Source of the DNA: Sipunculus nudus | Lineage: Eukaryota > Annelida > Sipuncula > Golfingiida > Sipunculidae | NCBI GenBank assembly: GCA_026874595.1 | Contig: CM049306.1 | Span: 30,247,519 to 30,311,518, forward strand | DNA: 64,000 nt | Direction: 5' to 3' | In this document: piece by piece, positions 14,914 through 24,381 of the stretch | Layout of the letters: every line of letters starts with the position of its first letter | Numbering within the stretch: the first letter of the stretch is position 1 | The notes under the pieces: model-generated | What the model was told of the DNA's origin: nothing | Seen by the model: only the letters and a program-made list of their open reading frames with translations | Database searches by the model: none | Made by a program: the position numbers and the translations under genes

Positions 14914-16328
14914 ATCAATATATACCCTATAAACATTAAGATTGAAGTGAAAAGTGTAAAATTATAATATGATCAAACTTAATTAATCGTATATATCAGA
15001 GGATTTATTAAACATGTTTGAATACTCATACATCAGTCGGTTCACAGTTTATTGGAAATGCAGCAATTATATACACAAACACACACACATATAGAACTAT
15101 ATATATAAAGTATGAAATATGAGAGAGAGAGAGAGATTAATATTTTTTTGGTAGTGCCTTTTAATTAAACTTTAGACAATTTGCTTCAAATATGTCACGA
15201 GAATTGAAACCTGTTTGAAAAATGTTCTTTATTATTCAATGCAAGTACGTGTGATGTAATTCAAGATTTTTACTGACGCCAATTCATATATATATATATA
15301 TATGACTACTCATATTTTTAATAAATATATATTTTTATTAAGTCCATCATATTTCTGGTGGAATAAGCTAGTTCTTATTATGATGAAACCGTGTTTGTAG
15401 TAATGAGGTAACCCAGCGGCCTAAATGGTGCCCCGCCGCCCAAGTCGCAGCCGATATGGTTGACTGACTGGAGCTGGGGTCCAGCAGTGGCACTGTCGGG
15501 GTTGCGGCCGAAATGGTTGCCCGGTGGGCGTTGGCTGCCGATATGGTCGATTTTAGGCCGGTGGCCTATATCGCCGGCGGCCGAAATCGACCATATTCAT
15601 ACCCAGCATAATTTAAATGGGTGCCCCATAAATGGCTCCCTTTCGCCTGGTGAACAGACTGCAACACGAAACAAGCTTATATCTTTATTTCATACGCATG
15701 ATTCTGCATCGACATATGCAACAGATTGTTCTTTATCAACCAATGCCAGTGTTTTGCTTCAAATTTGAATTTAAAAGGGCGTTTTCTGGGGTTTCCTCAA
15801 GTGTGCCGAAATCAATAGTATTTTGGGTGTTTAGGTGGACCCGATTTGAGGTAAAGTGGGTGTTTTGTGGTGATTTGTCAGAAGTACCCAAAACACCAGT
15901 GTTTTGGATATTTCGGTGGCCCGCAGGCACAGAGCCACAATTTTACTGGGATATATCCACTGAACTATTTGTTTACCGTGGTTATAGCTGGATTATCGGG
16001 GGTTGTTTGTTCTTTTTTTAAGATTTGTCTTTACTCCGACTGCCCAATGCACTGGCCGATCGTGATAGGACGAACGACGTACGTTCGGCGTGGGGGACCC
16101 AGTGTAGCAATCGGTGCCAGTTGTGCATGTTTTTGTTTGCTTGGACACGTGCATTAATTTTGCATTCCTTGGTCAGGATGGCCTTACCGCTTTAAGACGC
16201 TTCACTAATTCACTTTTACTTCCGCTTTTCGATAAACTGCGCTTATCTAATTCTTTCTTCAGGTCAATAACACGCAGTTCCTTCAAAGGTTTGCCGTCCA
16301 CTTTAAAATCCTCGTCTTCTGACGCCAT
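3630..16328 (-). CDS. ACIN1: Acinus (ACIN1), 5' part: ten coding exons, 457 codons, gene continues past left edge
   Basis: Acinus is a nuclear SAP/RS/RRM protein of the ASAP and PSAP complexes, which work with the exon junction complex in splicing and apoptotic chromatin condensation (family knowledge). Ten exons read in one continuous frame with matching phases: 16188-16328, 13089-13128, 10977-10996, 9820-9922, 8899-9380, 8436-8571, 6975-7062, 6264-6447, 5024-5133, 3630-3696. Every intron begins GT and ends AG. Residues 8-46 form a SAP domain very like vertebrate Acinus (DGKPLKELRVIDLKKEL, then SKSGSKSELVKRLK). Next come a Glu/Lys/Ser-rich acidic stretch with a basic patch (KPLKRKKSESK), then an uninterrupted Arg/Ser domain across exons 7-8. 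The ATG at 16328 starts the first exon with the SAP domain directly after it. The conserved RRM and the C-terminal ASAP-binding motif are absent, so at least the last third lies left of base 3630. SAFB-type proteins also carry SAP domains, but the SAP sequence and RS layout fit Acinus best. Confidence 0.86.
5024..5133 (-). CDS. ACIN1: ACIN1 exon 9
   Basis: The 110 bp start after ttccttcacag and encode RKVRKEEGVDDSYHTAPEDV and an acidic end. The donor is gtatgt after AAGCT; reading on would hit a TGA within four codons. Its phase 2 ending fits exon 10 exactly. Confidence 0.76.
5386..6007. mobile_element. Short TIR element (622 bp), TA-flanked
   Basis: Terminal inverted repeats of about 44 bp begin TAGTCCGTTCC and continue GTACCCCTGTCCACCTG, then TTTTTCGCGATTAT. 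TA flanks both ends (5384-5385, 6008-6009), as in Tc1/mariner-type insertions. No transposase is present, so it is a non-autonomous element in ACIN1 intron 8. Confidence 0.72.
6091..6119. repeat. T14-G15 homopolymer junction
   Basis: Fourteen T followed by fifteen G, just right of the 622-bp TIR element. Length is likely to vary between alleles. Confidence 0.9.
6264..6447 (-). CDS. ACIN1: ACIN1 exon 8 (Arg/Ser domain)
   Basis: The 184 bp between cttgaag and gtttgt encode dense SR dipeptides (SRSRSKSKSRSRSRSAS) followed by SESDGDVPQKKGSVVKVSPK. RS domains recruit splicing factors and are SR-kinase targets. Confidence 0.83.
6975..7062 (-). CDS. ACIN1: ACIN1 exon 7 (start of RS domain)
   Basis: The 88 bp between gatcacag and gtgatt encode GKSRKSRRSRS followed by a serine run and RSSRNSS. 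Phase 1 in, phase 2 out. The gtgatt donor is weaker than its neighbours, but the frame joins exon 8 perfectly. Confidence 0.8.
7148..7566. mobile_element. hAT-type MITE (419 bp) with 8-bp target duplication
   Basis: The ends are inverted copies starting TAGGGCTGAAACGGGTAC (left) and TAGGGCTGAAAGGAGTAC (right, complement), and both arms continue into GGACTCGAGTACTCG-like sequence. A perfect 8-bp target-site duplication ATTTCTAG lies at 7140-7147 and 7567-7574. The TIR start and 8-bp duplication are characteristic of hAT transposons. No transposase, so non-autonomous. It lies in ACIN1 intron 6. Confidence 0.88.
7575..8200. repeat. Four ~150-bp tandem monomers
   Basis: The motif AGAATATAGGTCACAGTGACC, or a decayed form of it, recurs near 7645, 7805, 7925 and 8080, followed by ATATCAGG and GGACCTCC-like blocks. 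The array ends with a GGACAAACAGACAGATGACAG tail, as do similar arrays elsewhere in the window. Confidence 0.68.
8436..8571 (-). CDS. ACIN1: ACIN1 exon 6
   Basis: The 136 bp between aatttacag and gtaaaa encode PPETPEKMETDEPEQAKRER followed by a basic KSKKRGGREMEREKD tail. Phase 0 in, phase 1 out. Confidence 0.83.
8601..8859. mobile_element. Short TACAGTGAAGCC-ended element (259 bp)
   Basis: The left end TACAGTGAAGCCTCCC is roughly inverted at the right end (complement TACATTAAAACCTTG). Internal GAGGTGGTCA blocks recur. It fills most of the 327-bp ACIN1 intron 5. Confidence 0.58.
8899..9380 (-). CDS. ACIN1: ACIN1 exon 5 (acidic, Glu/Lys/Ser-rich)
   Basis: The 482 bp (160 codons plus 2 bases) run between ttttaatag and gtaggt. 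The product is low-complexity, rich in E, K, S and D, with a probable nuclear localisation patch PLKRKKSESK and many potential acidic phosphorylation sites. No folded domain is visible. Confidence 0.86.
9820..9922 (-). CDS. ACIN1: ACIN1 exon 4
   Basis: The 103 bp between ccttacag and gtaggg encode LGNSEGGESEMVKQYMLQRR followed by a charged helix. The VKQYM..RRRLIDEQL part corresponds to the IKQYLEKQQELLRQRL segment of vertebrate Acinus, a probable short coiled coil. Confidence 0.84.
10977..10996 (-). CDS. ACIN1: ACIN1 exon 3 (20-nt microexon)
   Basis: Only 20 nt, between ctctttgcag and gtaagtat, both strong splice signals. It joins exon 2 (phase 1) to exon 4 (phase 0) and gives EQVPSVN. Skipping it would shift the frame, so it should be constitutive if the model is right. 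Confidence 0.72.
11312..12457. mobile_element. TACAGTGAAACTCC-ended non-autonomous DNA element (~1.15 kb)
   Basis: The left end TACATTGAAACTCCCTCC and the right end (complement TACAGTGAAACTCCTCC) are imperfect inverted copies, and both run into GACNNACNCAGT-like sequence. The type looks Tc1/mariner-pogo-like. No transposase is recognisable. In ACIN1 intron 2. Confidence 0.6.
13089..13128 (-). CDS. ACIN1: ACIN1 exon 2
   Basis: A 40-bp exon between ttttgcag and gtaagtaa, phase 0 in and phase 1 out. It encodes QLLLEKLQREATSG, matching the leucine-rich tail that follows the SAP domain in vertebrate Acinus. Confidence 0.82.
13956..15597. mobile_element. MULE-like non-autonomous transposon (1,642 bp), 9-bp target duplication
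   Basis: Long inverted arms: left about 13956-14128, right about 15400-15597. They are GC-rich and share TCGATTTCGGCCGCC, GCCCACCGGGCAACCA, GCTGCGACTTGG and CTACCTCATTAC-like blocks. The flanking 9-bp direct repeat is CATACCCAG (13947-13955 and 15598-15606). Long TIRs with 9-bp duplications are the signature of Mutator-like elements. The interior is AT-rich with microsatellites and no transposase. It lies in ACIN1 intron 1. Confidence 0.85.
14864..14911. repeat. (TA)n microsatellite
   Basis: About 24 TA units inside the MULE-like element. Confidence 0.95.
16188..16328 (-). CDS. ACIN1: ACIN1 exon 1 (start codon, SAP domain)
   Basis: The 141 bp give 47 codons and end at GCG|gtaagg in phase 0. 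The ATG at 16328 opens MASEDEDFKVDGKPLKELR. The SAP helix-extended-helix motif, which binds DNA, ends at the exon border. Confidence 0.88.
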
Positions 16329-16891
16329 CTTGGACAAGCGTGCCCTTTCGCTGAATTCGGTAATTTCCGGAATATAATAAAATTTGACACGGGGGGAATA
16401 TCGAATGAAATCGAATTAAAATATATTATTCCTTTGATATTTACAAGAAATCAAATGTTGCTTTATCTACAATGAAAGATAACTGTAAAATCTTTCAGAG
16501 AAAAAAAATGAGCTACGTTCATAAAGGTCAAGGTTTCCTTTCCTTCTCTCGAATGCCACAAGAGGTCTCTGTACTCAACTGCTCCCCGATCAGTCATGTG
16601 TGTGGTGTCGCTGCCGTTCATGTGGCGCACTTCACTTTGCAAGGGTATACCATGAGAGCAGGTGTTCGGTCTCCATAGTTTAGACGTATCTTGATTCATT
16701 TTTTTTCTTCATGAACAAAAGTTTAACAAATCATCATATTTCAGGGTGGATTACACTGTTAACTATAATGATGATATACAGAATGATGGCAATCATTTGA
16801 CTTGGGCGTTCTGTAACATTCTTGCCCTTTTGGCCTGGCCAGGGGTGGGGTATCAACACTGATTGACAGTCAATAAAGAGATGCCCCATAG

Positions 16892-17122
16892 CCAATCACA
16901 GGCAGCTAAGGACTTCGCCCTCTGCCCCTCAGGGATAAAACTCCCTTGCCCTGGCGATTCACCCTCTCTTGGATCATCGACCAGTGGACCCCTATGCCTG
17001 CCCTTTGTGGCAGGCAGAGGGTATATGGCTTCTTTTTCACCTTGGGGTTGGTTTTACGACAGTGTCGGCTACCCAGGTGAAGAGCCATCCACTTCCAAAG
17101 AGCAGTCCTCTTATCTAGCCCG
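16892..17122 (+). other. Possible promoter and first coding exon of an unknown gene
   Basis: A CCAAT box (16892-16896) and a TATA-like GATAAAA (16934-16940) precede a GC-richer block with an ATG at 17025 and a strong donor CG|gtaagtat at 17122/17123. The open segment (98 bp) encodes MASFSPWGWFYDSVGYPGEE and about 13 more residues, ending in phase 2. I do not recognise the protein and found no convincing downstream exon. It could be a real first exon or a decayed retroelement leader. Confidence 0.3.
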
Positions 17123-20100
17123 GTAAGTATCTTTCTGTTTCATTTATAAGTTAAGATAATAATATGCAGTCCTGTTAATTTGAAGGTTTAGGCTCTAAAT
17201 TTTATTCCAGTAAAAAGTGTTATTTTATCTCTTGAAATTGTGCGAGTGCATGTTGACCAAGCCCAATTTCCTCCCAGAATAAAATAAGCAGCTACACTGT
17301 CTTAGTTTTCGTAGCCGTGACGTGAATGCATTAAATATTTGGTGCCTGCATGAACAGGTCTAGTAATTCATACCACATATCAACTAATTTTAGGGAGAAA
17401 CATTGTTTCCTTATTTCTGTTATGCATGCCCTCTTCAAAACTTTCCGATCATGCCTCCCAGTTCTGCCGGGGGGGGGGGGGATCTTGTACATCCAGCCTA
17501 TTTATCCCGATAAACAGTCGATAAAGTCGGATATACCAGAACACCCCGCCTAACGACAACCTCGGTATAGCAGTCACCTCAGGAATGAGACCACCTTATT
17601 GAGGTACCTTTGGTGGTCGTTATCCGAGGTTTTACTGGGTATGTTCATTTTCTTCTGAACTCTGTAGAGTGACAGACACAGTACTCTATATCTGTAATTC
17701 TGACTCGTTTTTATTTTTTTAAATTTACTTGTAATTCGCATATTCCGTTGAAAAGAAAGGTTATCAAAATTAATGCAAAACGCTCTCCATGGATTAAATG
17801 ATGGCGTTCGGAGGTGAAGGAAACCAGAAAACCAGGTGAAATCCGACGACTTCGGACGGGCCAGTATAGCCCACTCTCATAGCCACGCCAGGAGTCGCCA
17901 TCGGAGAGGGTCTAACTTGCTATCCCTCGACTGTGCTTGCTAACATTTAAGTAGCTTTCTTTTGCAGCCTTGTTTATGCAACCTGAGATAATGACAATTT
18001 AACCCTCACTCTCTGAAACGGTTGCAGCAGATGGTTCAGGTTCAATTTTATTGTACTTAATAACCCGCGCCTGGTTTTCTCAATATTCTTTCATGTGAGA
18101 TTTTAAAATTGAGCAACAGCAATACGCTCAGTATGGTCCAGTGTATTTAACCAGCTATTCCATTTGCCAAAATAAGTGTAAGGCCTGCCACTAGCAACAC
18201 CAAACTGTTCATCGGTTGTTATTAATATTCTCTAAATAATTAATGAGTTGATCTTCTTTACAAGCATCTTCTCAGCCAGTCACTTTTCTTTTCTTTTTGG
18301 AAAAGTGTGGCCGTTTCAGAAACTCGGCTTATACATAACACTAGTTTCGAATCAAGTATACTACTTTTGCGCCACATATTTTCCTTACATTATGTTTTAA
18401 TCCATCCATGCCTCTGCATTGTTATCACGACTTACTTTTTTATCATTTTTATCACTGACTGTGAAATCTGTAAAAATAAAAGACACGTTTATCCCTTCAT
18501 CGTCTGTTTTGGTTTTGATGTTCTCCTCGGTAACAGACTTGCACAATTCTACTCTATAGATTCATCTTTTCCCTTGTCCTGAGTTACAGATATTTACAAT
18601 CATCATTGAAATCATATACTTCCGTTTTCACATTTTCTTTAATATTACGTATTAGCAAGAAGATTTAAGTTGGACATTTTCTTCCGATACGGTTCCTCAC
18701 TCTAAACTCCCCTTATGTTATTGTGCCATAACTGCAGCATAATATCTGGCCAATTTATATCAGTTTTGTTAAATCCAAATCTGTCCAAACGCTCATTTTT
18801 ATATCTTTAATGCCTCATGAGTTATAATTCGTCCAAAATGGTCTTGTACTCTTATAGCCTTAGCTTTAGGCAGATAAATATAAGTGTAATCAATTCAGAT
18901 CTTTAAGTCAAGTCTTCCATATTGAGTTAACATACATCTAACAAAATCCCCATCCAGCTTACTTTATACCCATGCAGTTTCTTTTTATTCATATAAAACT
19001 AATTCAACTTATCCGAACTATACGGACTTCTTAAATTTAAGGAAGATCTTCGCAGAAGTCGTTCATCACCAGATAAGGTGTAATATTACCAATGATGCCC
19101 AGATGCTTTCCTGATTCTAAGGATACAATTAAATCTTCTCGTATTATAGAAAACTAGATTATGTGACAGCAGTGTCGAGCTACCATCGTCAATTATAAAA
19201 CAGATACACCTTTGCAATAACCGAAGCTTGCAATTCATATCACCATAAATTCACGAAGTGCGTGGATACAACTTCAAATTTGCAGTTTAACTCTCAGTTT
19301 GCAGTTACCATCGATGTCGCTAGATGTCGCGGCTACTTTTGGGTAAACGATCTATTCTTCGCCGAGTTTTTCACCAGTTTCCATCAAGTTATTTTTAACG
19401 CATGTTGTTGTCGAGGGAGGGCACAGTGGATTCTTTTTGTACAAGTTTGGTTTATATTAAGGTCAGGGACAACTCCTGGCTTGTCAGGGTAACCGCATAG
19501 GTTGAATGACAATTAGAAGACCACCGTATCCGGTGTCAAGGGAGCAATGATAGTCATACGTATAACTTTGCTGATATAAGAAGATTTTGTTTTACATAAT
19601 GTTACCACCTGATGTGACCATGCTTACCTAACTAACATCCTGTCAGCATCAGTTTTCATATGACACATGGAACTACTGTCCCTGAATCCCTTCGTCACAT
19701 TGTAGTGGAAAAAATTTTTTAGTTATATATTTTATTAAAACATATACCCGATTGGGGTGTCTGCTCTCAGTTGTACCTGATGAAAACGATGAATCCATTT
19801 TAATTTGTCTAATTCCTAACTGTAACATCTGAGGAGTGATCGTAGGATGCATTCCCTAAAATATGTCTAAACGTTCGAGATTGCCCGAAAATCTTCTCTA
19901 TGCCTTTTCACCATCTGGCCATAACTCGTACACACAGGACCATTTGTATATTTTTACGGGCCGGCAAGGGGGTAATATGCTTTTGTCACCGTTGTTGGCG
20001 TTTTGATTTTTAACTATTTTTTAAAAGTTATATACGGATTTTGAAGAACTTTTGAATGTTAAATTTTGAAAATAATGCGGATCACCATATATTTTTCAGT

Positions 20101-20833
20101 GCGAGATCGGACAATTTGTCTGTCCCAGCTAAGGGTGCATTCGTTCAATGGTATGTCTGCAATGTACACACATGTGATCTCATTGGAGCATTTGTTCTGG
20201 CTTGCGTTTGACCTATGATGCAATCATCGAGTTGATGAACCATGAAACACATTCCTCACGGCTTGTATCTATATATATTCTATTCTTGCGCTTACGTACA
20301 ACACACACAAGTACGCAACTGACCAGTGAACGAGATTGTTTGCGGAGGTATGCTGTCTTAGAGTGCTTTCTAGTTTAGTAGATTATATATGATCTAAGAT
20401 CTGCATGTCCTCGTGTGTCTTCTGTTGAGACATAAATACATATATCTTTTATCGTAATGGGTCTGTCGATCGATCTCTTTCTCTTTGTCAAATATTACAA
20501 CAGGGATATAGTCCGATTTACGCATCATTGCGACGGATTCTAATGTTTCCTCTGCAGTAAAAAGGCAAACCGGTATTTGCAGAACCTGCCGTCCCTCCAC
20601 GCTTCACCTGTTCCCATTCATATACACAGTGTATACTGTGTATACTTACACTCTGAATACTGCGTTACATCAGCAAACCTCGAACAAAGATTGCTTATAT
20701 GTCAGGTAGCAAAACCTTATCTGAGCAAACCATCTGGTCTGACTTAAAAAATCAAACATGATACGCTGTCTTGTGTGGTAGAGATCTAACGGTGATGTCA
20801 TTTTTTCTCTCTGTGTTTACTCCCCCCCCCTTG

Positions 20834-20865
<32 letters not shown>

Positions 20866-21413
20866 ACACACACATACGCACATAAACACAATATAAATGC
20901 AAAGTGGTCTGGTTGATCAATAGTAAATTTGTAATTTTACTTTAAAATAAAACTGTTTCAATTATTATTAAAAATAACGACAGTTGAGTAATACTACGAA
21001 CGTTTATGTTCCGATATCTTAACAGATATATTTATATCTGTTTTAAAATATCCATACATTATTTGACCGACTAAGGTTCAAAGGCTGATTCAGTAATTAA
21101 TATAGAGGGATTTAGAGGGACAGAAAAACATTAGGTTAACGTTACATTTATGTGGTTAAATAAAAAACGAACACAGTAAAATGGTTAGATATTTTAATGC
21201 ATATGTGAACACATCAGACGTACAACAACATTATCATAATTTATATTTATCACAATTATGAAAAAGCATTCAATGCTTATTTGAATTGTTAATATAATAA
21301 ATAGTTCAATGAAGATATACGACTATCCATATGTATACAACGACTAGATCACGTTTACAAAACAACAGATACACAATTTGATTGTCAAGACTGTTCTTTA
21401 AAATTATAATAAT
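17123..21413. other. Intergenic region, little recognisable
   Basis: Between ACIN1 and the receptor gene. Besides the SINE-like block it holds a G12 run near 17470, a decayed element ending GAGGTTTTACTGGGTA near 17640 and a (CT)n tract at about 20837-20861. No RNA gene or conserved coding region is visible. Confidence 0.5.
17781..17880. repeat. SINE-like block, copy A
   Basis: Contains GGAGGTGAAGGAAACCAG and CGGACGGGCCAGTATAGCCC. A diverged copy in the same orientation is at 48187-48295. A known shared SINE domain is possible but not verified. Confidence 0.5.
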
Positions 21414-21419
21414 TTTATT
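21414..21419 (-). terminator. Candidate poly(A) signal of the receptor gene
   Basis: AATAAA on the minus strand, about 550 bp after the stop codon. The intervening ~550 bp would be 3' UTR. Confidence 0.45.
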
Positions 21420-21966
21420 CTTACTGGATTTTAAGGTCCCAATAGCGACTCAGAAGTGTGTGTAACCCCTTTTATAATTGTACTTTAATCACGTGTAATG
21501 CTCTCGTGGCAATAGACACGTATATGTTCTATACAAAAAAGGAAAATATGTTCAATATTTGGTTTATATGGAAACTTTAACATTTCAAAAACAGTATATA
21601 TGTTGTTATATTAATTTCATGAAATTTATTGAAAACAATTATTCTAGCAAACTTATTGATGAGACAGGGTACCTCCAGGCATCATGTTAAAATGTAAGTA
21701 AAACCCTTAGACGGGTTTTATATTAATTTCTTATAAACTTTTACAAATTAAAAACTAGTTAAAAAAACCCAAAGGTTTGGAATAACACACTATAAAGAAC
21801 AGGCTTAACTTTCGGAAAATTTAAGTCAAATGGTTTAAAAGAACAGTTCAGATAATGTTCAGGAAAAATTGGAACGTTTTTAATACACTCCTCGGACAGG
21901 TCCGAGACCTTAAGAATCCTCTGCATGAAAGTACGGTTTGATTCATTAGAACCCACACAATAATCA

Positions 21967-24381
21967 CTATACAGAGTTTCCTTGTATCTTTTTCGATTGG
22001 ATCACTGTATTAAGGGATGTGCTAGTAGTGGATTTTGATGAAGAAGAACGTGTATTTTCCCTGAAGTGGTTCCTCCCACGAAATCTGTCCCTTATTGCGT
22101 TTCTTATATTAGCCGTACACAGAGAACCTAATACCAACAAGAATCCCTGTGAAGCATTTAAAATGACATATATGTAATCCAGGGCTTCAGATTTAGCCAT
22201 CTCCCTTATCACTCCGAGACACCAAGTTATCCCCATCAGAACAAAGAGTTTTAAGTACAGAGACACGTTGTGTCCGTCTCCACCCTTTGCCACTTTATTC
22301 TGTGACTTGGATCTGCATAGAAGTATGACTGATAGAATAAACATGATAATATTAACAAAAATCGCCAAAGAGACTGGCACCACAAAGAGGATTACTAGAG
22401 CATATCTTTGATTGAACCAGCATAATTCCCGACCGTACTGTGGTCGGAAACGTTCATCTGGTGCGGTGTGATTGACCACGATAGATATGATCACTAAGAC
22501 TGTCGGGGTCAGCCAGGCGAAAATAGAATGAGACAAGAACACTCTGTGTCGGTACTTCATCTTAAAGAATCGCGAACTCAGCCAGAACATGCGCAAGATG
22601 TCCACAGACACAGCCGATGTCCAGGCGAACATAGCCAGGAAAGCCCAGTGTGTGAGCACCCCGACTAAATAACAACCGGGGCTCGGAGAATCAGATGTGT
22701 TTGCTGGCATGATACCACCAACCAAGAAAAAAAGCAACGCCAACAATACAGCAAATGCTAGGCTTGTCTGGACCCGACCAACTGGATTATGGAATTCCTT
22801 CAACAGGAAGTGGAAAACGATGCGCACGCATAAAGCCAACATAGACAGCGAGATCAGAAACAGGGTTAACCACTGAAGCGGGGATATTGACCACCTATTT
22901 TGGATACAAACGTAAACAAAACCATTTTTAAAGCGAAAATTTGGCCTCCTGATGATGTCCCCGGTCTTCTTCAGCTTCAGGGTTGAGTTATCCACGAAAT
23001 AATACTCGGAGGGGTCAAACTTTACAAAACGTGAACAGTTCATAATGGGATCTAACCTGTGGGTTATATCCAGATGGAAATCCTTGGTTATGCCATAATC
23101 ACGGAGAGTAGCATTAACGAGGGTGCTGATTTTCTGACGTAGGTTCTCCGCTTCTGTCTGATTCATCCCTTCCATTGCAGGTAATTCCACACTAATAACC
23201 ATCATAGTATCTGTTCTATTTTTCAGAGTCACCGTAACTCTGTGCCCGGTGACGTTACGGATAATCTGTTCAAGATAAGATTTTACAGGGAGAAAATCAG
23301 TCACGTTCTCTCTCATTCTCGGGGTGATTTCCAGGATTTCGCGACACTGGTAGTATATCCATTCCTGGCCAGATGGACAAGATGGTCTTCGTTCGTTGCT
23401 CGTGGAGAGTCTCAGACCGTCAGATGGGTCAAAATCGAACAAGGTTGTCAAGGAGAATTTCACAAACCATGGGTCGCCAGGACTCCTGCCTTGCACGATA
23501 TTACAATGCAAGTCCGCACTTGTATCGACGTCACACCTAGCACAATAGTGGTTTTTGTAAACGACAAACAAGTTATTATAATCTTTAACGTACTGTGTGT
23601 ATGAGCTCTGACATTTGCTCGTTAAATCTTTGTTTGCACACGATTCATCGCACGAGCTTTTTACCAATGTCTCCGGCACACAGCTCCGTGGCCTTTTGCT
23701 TTGAGGGTTTTTAAAATCCAAGCGGCACACAGCGTCTCTGATAGGCTTACCAGCGGTTTCTCTCAGTAAATCACCGAGGTCTGCCTCTTTAACATTCACA
23801 GACTCATTGCCAATTTTTATCATGAATGGTGGCTTACATATTACGTCGACTTGCCATGGGACTATATCTTCCACGAGGACTCCATTACATGAAGCACATT
23901 TCAGGTTAATATAGTGTAGTCCAGTTTTATTGTCAAATATCGGGAGATAACTATTTGCATCAAAAGACGACCGGGCACAGACGTCTTCTTCACCCCTACA
24001 GGTTGATATGAAGGCCAAATTCCCTTTCCATAGACTGCCCGGGTTGACACTGGCTTTGAGGCACTTTGGACGGCCTAGTGATTGGTGATCCACGGAACTC
24101 ATCCATTTGAGAGAGTCTTTATGTTCTTGGTGACATTCTTGGTCGAAGTCATGACAACAGTCGCGGTAGAAGTGGCACAGTTCATCACAGGAACAGCCAG
24201 GTGTGGGACTGAAACTGTTACTTAGATCTACAGGTTTCCCACAATACCCCCGGCAACTAGAACACGACGGATAGGTCAAGTTGCTGGCGTCAGACTGGTC
24301 ACACGCTGGAACAGCCGTAACCGTTCCTGTCACATACAGAAGTGTCAGTATTGCGTAAGGAAATACAACCATGGTTTCCAT
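21967..24381 (-). CDS. Somatomedin-B domain seven-helix receptor (secretin/adhesion/Methuselah-like), intronless
   Basis: A single open frame of 804 residues. Residues 1-23 look like a signal peptide. Residues 40-83 form a somatomedin-B domain with the cysteine pattern ending CSCDELCHFYRDCCHDFDQE plus C83. A cysteine-rich ectodomain follows (C107-C293) with two copies of an NxxCAxC[ND] motif (residues 159-166 and 277-284) and many N-glycosylation sites. Seven membrane helices lie at about 500-525, 538-557, 571-595, 614-636, 659-687, 707-727 and 735-757. C570 and C654 can form the usual loop disulfide, and GITWCLG (TM6) and NASQGFLLVLG (TM7) fit the 7tm_2 family. The ectodomain has no GPS cleavage site before TM1, so this is not a standard self-cleaving adhesion receptor. 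Ligand unknown. The cytoplasmic tail is short and Ser/Thr-rich. A nearby second Met (codon 4) could also start. Confidence 0.9.
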   Translation of the reverse strand: METMVVFPYAILTLLYVTGTVTAVPACDQSDASNLTYPSCSSCRGYCGKPVDLSNSFSPTPGCSCDELCHFYRDCCHDFDQECHQEHKDSLKWMSSVDHQSLGRPKCLKASVNPGSLWKGNLAFISTCRGEEDVCARSSFDANSYLPIFDNKTGLHYINLKCASCNGVLVEDIVPWQVDVICKPPFMIKIGNESVNVKEADLGDLLRETAGKPIRDAVCRLDFKNPQSKRPRSCVPETLVKSSCDESCANKDLTSKCQSSYTQYVKDYNNLFVVYKNHYCARCDVDTSADLHCNIVQGRSPGDPWFVKFSLTTLFDFDPSDGLRLSTSNERRPSCPSGQEWIYYQCREILEITPRMRENVTDFLPVKSYLEQIIRNVTGHRVTVTLKNRTDTMMVISVELPAMEGMNQTEAENLRQKISTLVNATLRDYGITKDFHLDITHRLDPIMNCSRFVKFDPSEYYFVDNSTLKLKKTGDIIRRPNFRFKNGFVYVCIQNRWSISPLQWLTLFLISLSMLALCVRIVFHFLLKEFHNPVGRVQTSLAFAVLLALLFFLVGGIMPANTSDSPSPGCYLVGVLTHWAFLAMFAWTSAVSVDILRMFWLSSRFFKMKYRHRVFLSHSIFAWLTPTVLVIISIVVNHTAPDERFRPQYGRELCWFNQRYALVILFVVPVSLAIFVNIIMFILSVILLCRSKSQNKVAKGGDGHNVSLYLKLFVLMGITWCLGVIREMAKSEALDYIYVILNASQGFLLVLGSLCTANIRNAIRDRFRGRNHFRENTRSSSSKSTTSTSLNTVIQSKKIQGNSV

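Noticed and set aside
21759-21956. 65-codon minus-strand frame next to the receptor stop
   Set aside because: Falls in the expected 3' UTR of the receptor gene; no own promoter or domain.
23242-23604. Plus-strand open frame within the receptor gene
   Set aside because: Antisense shadow of the single-exon receptor coding region.
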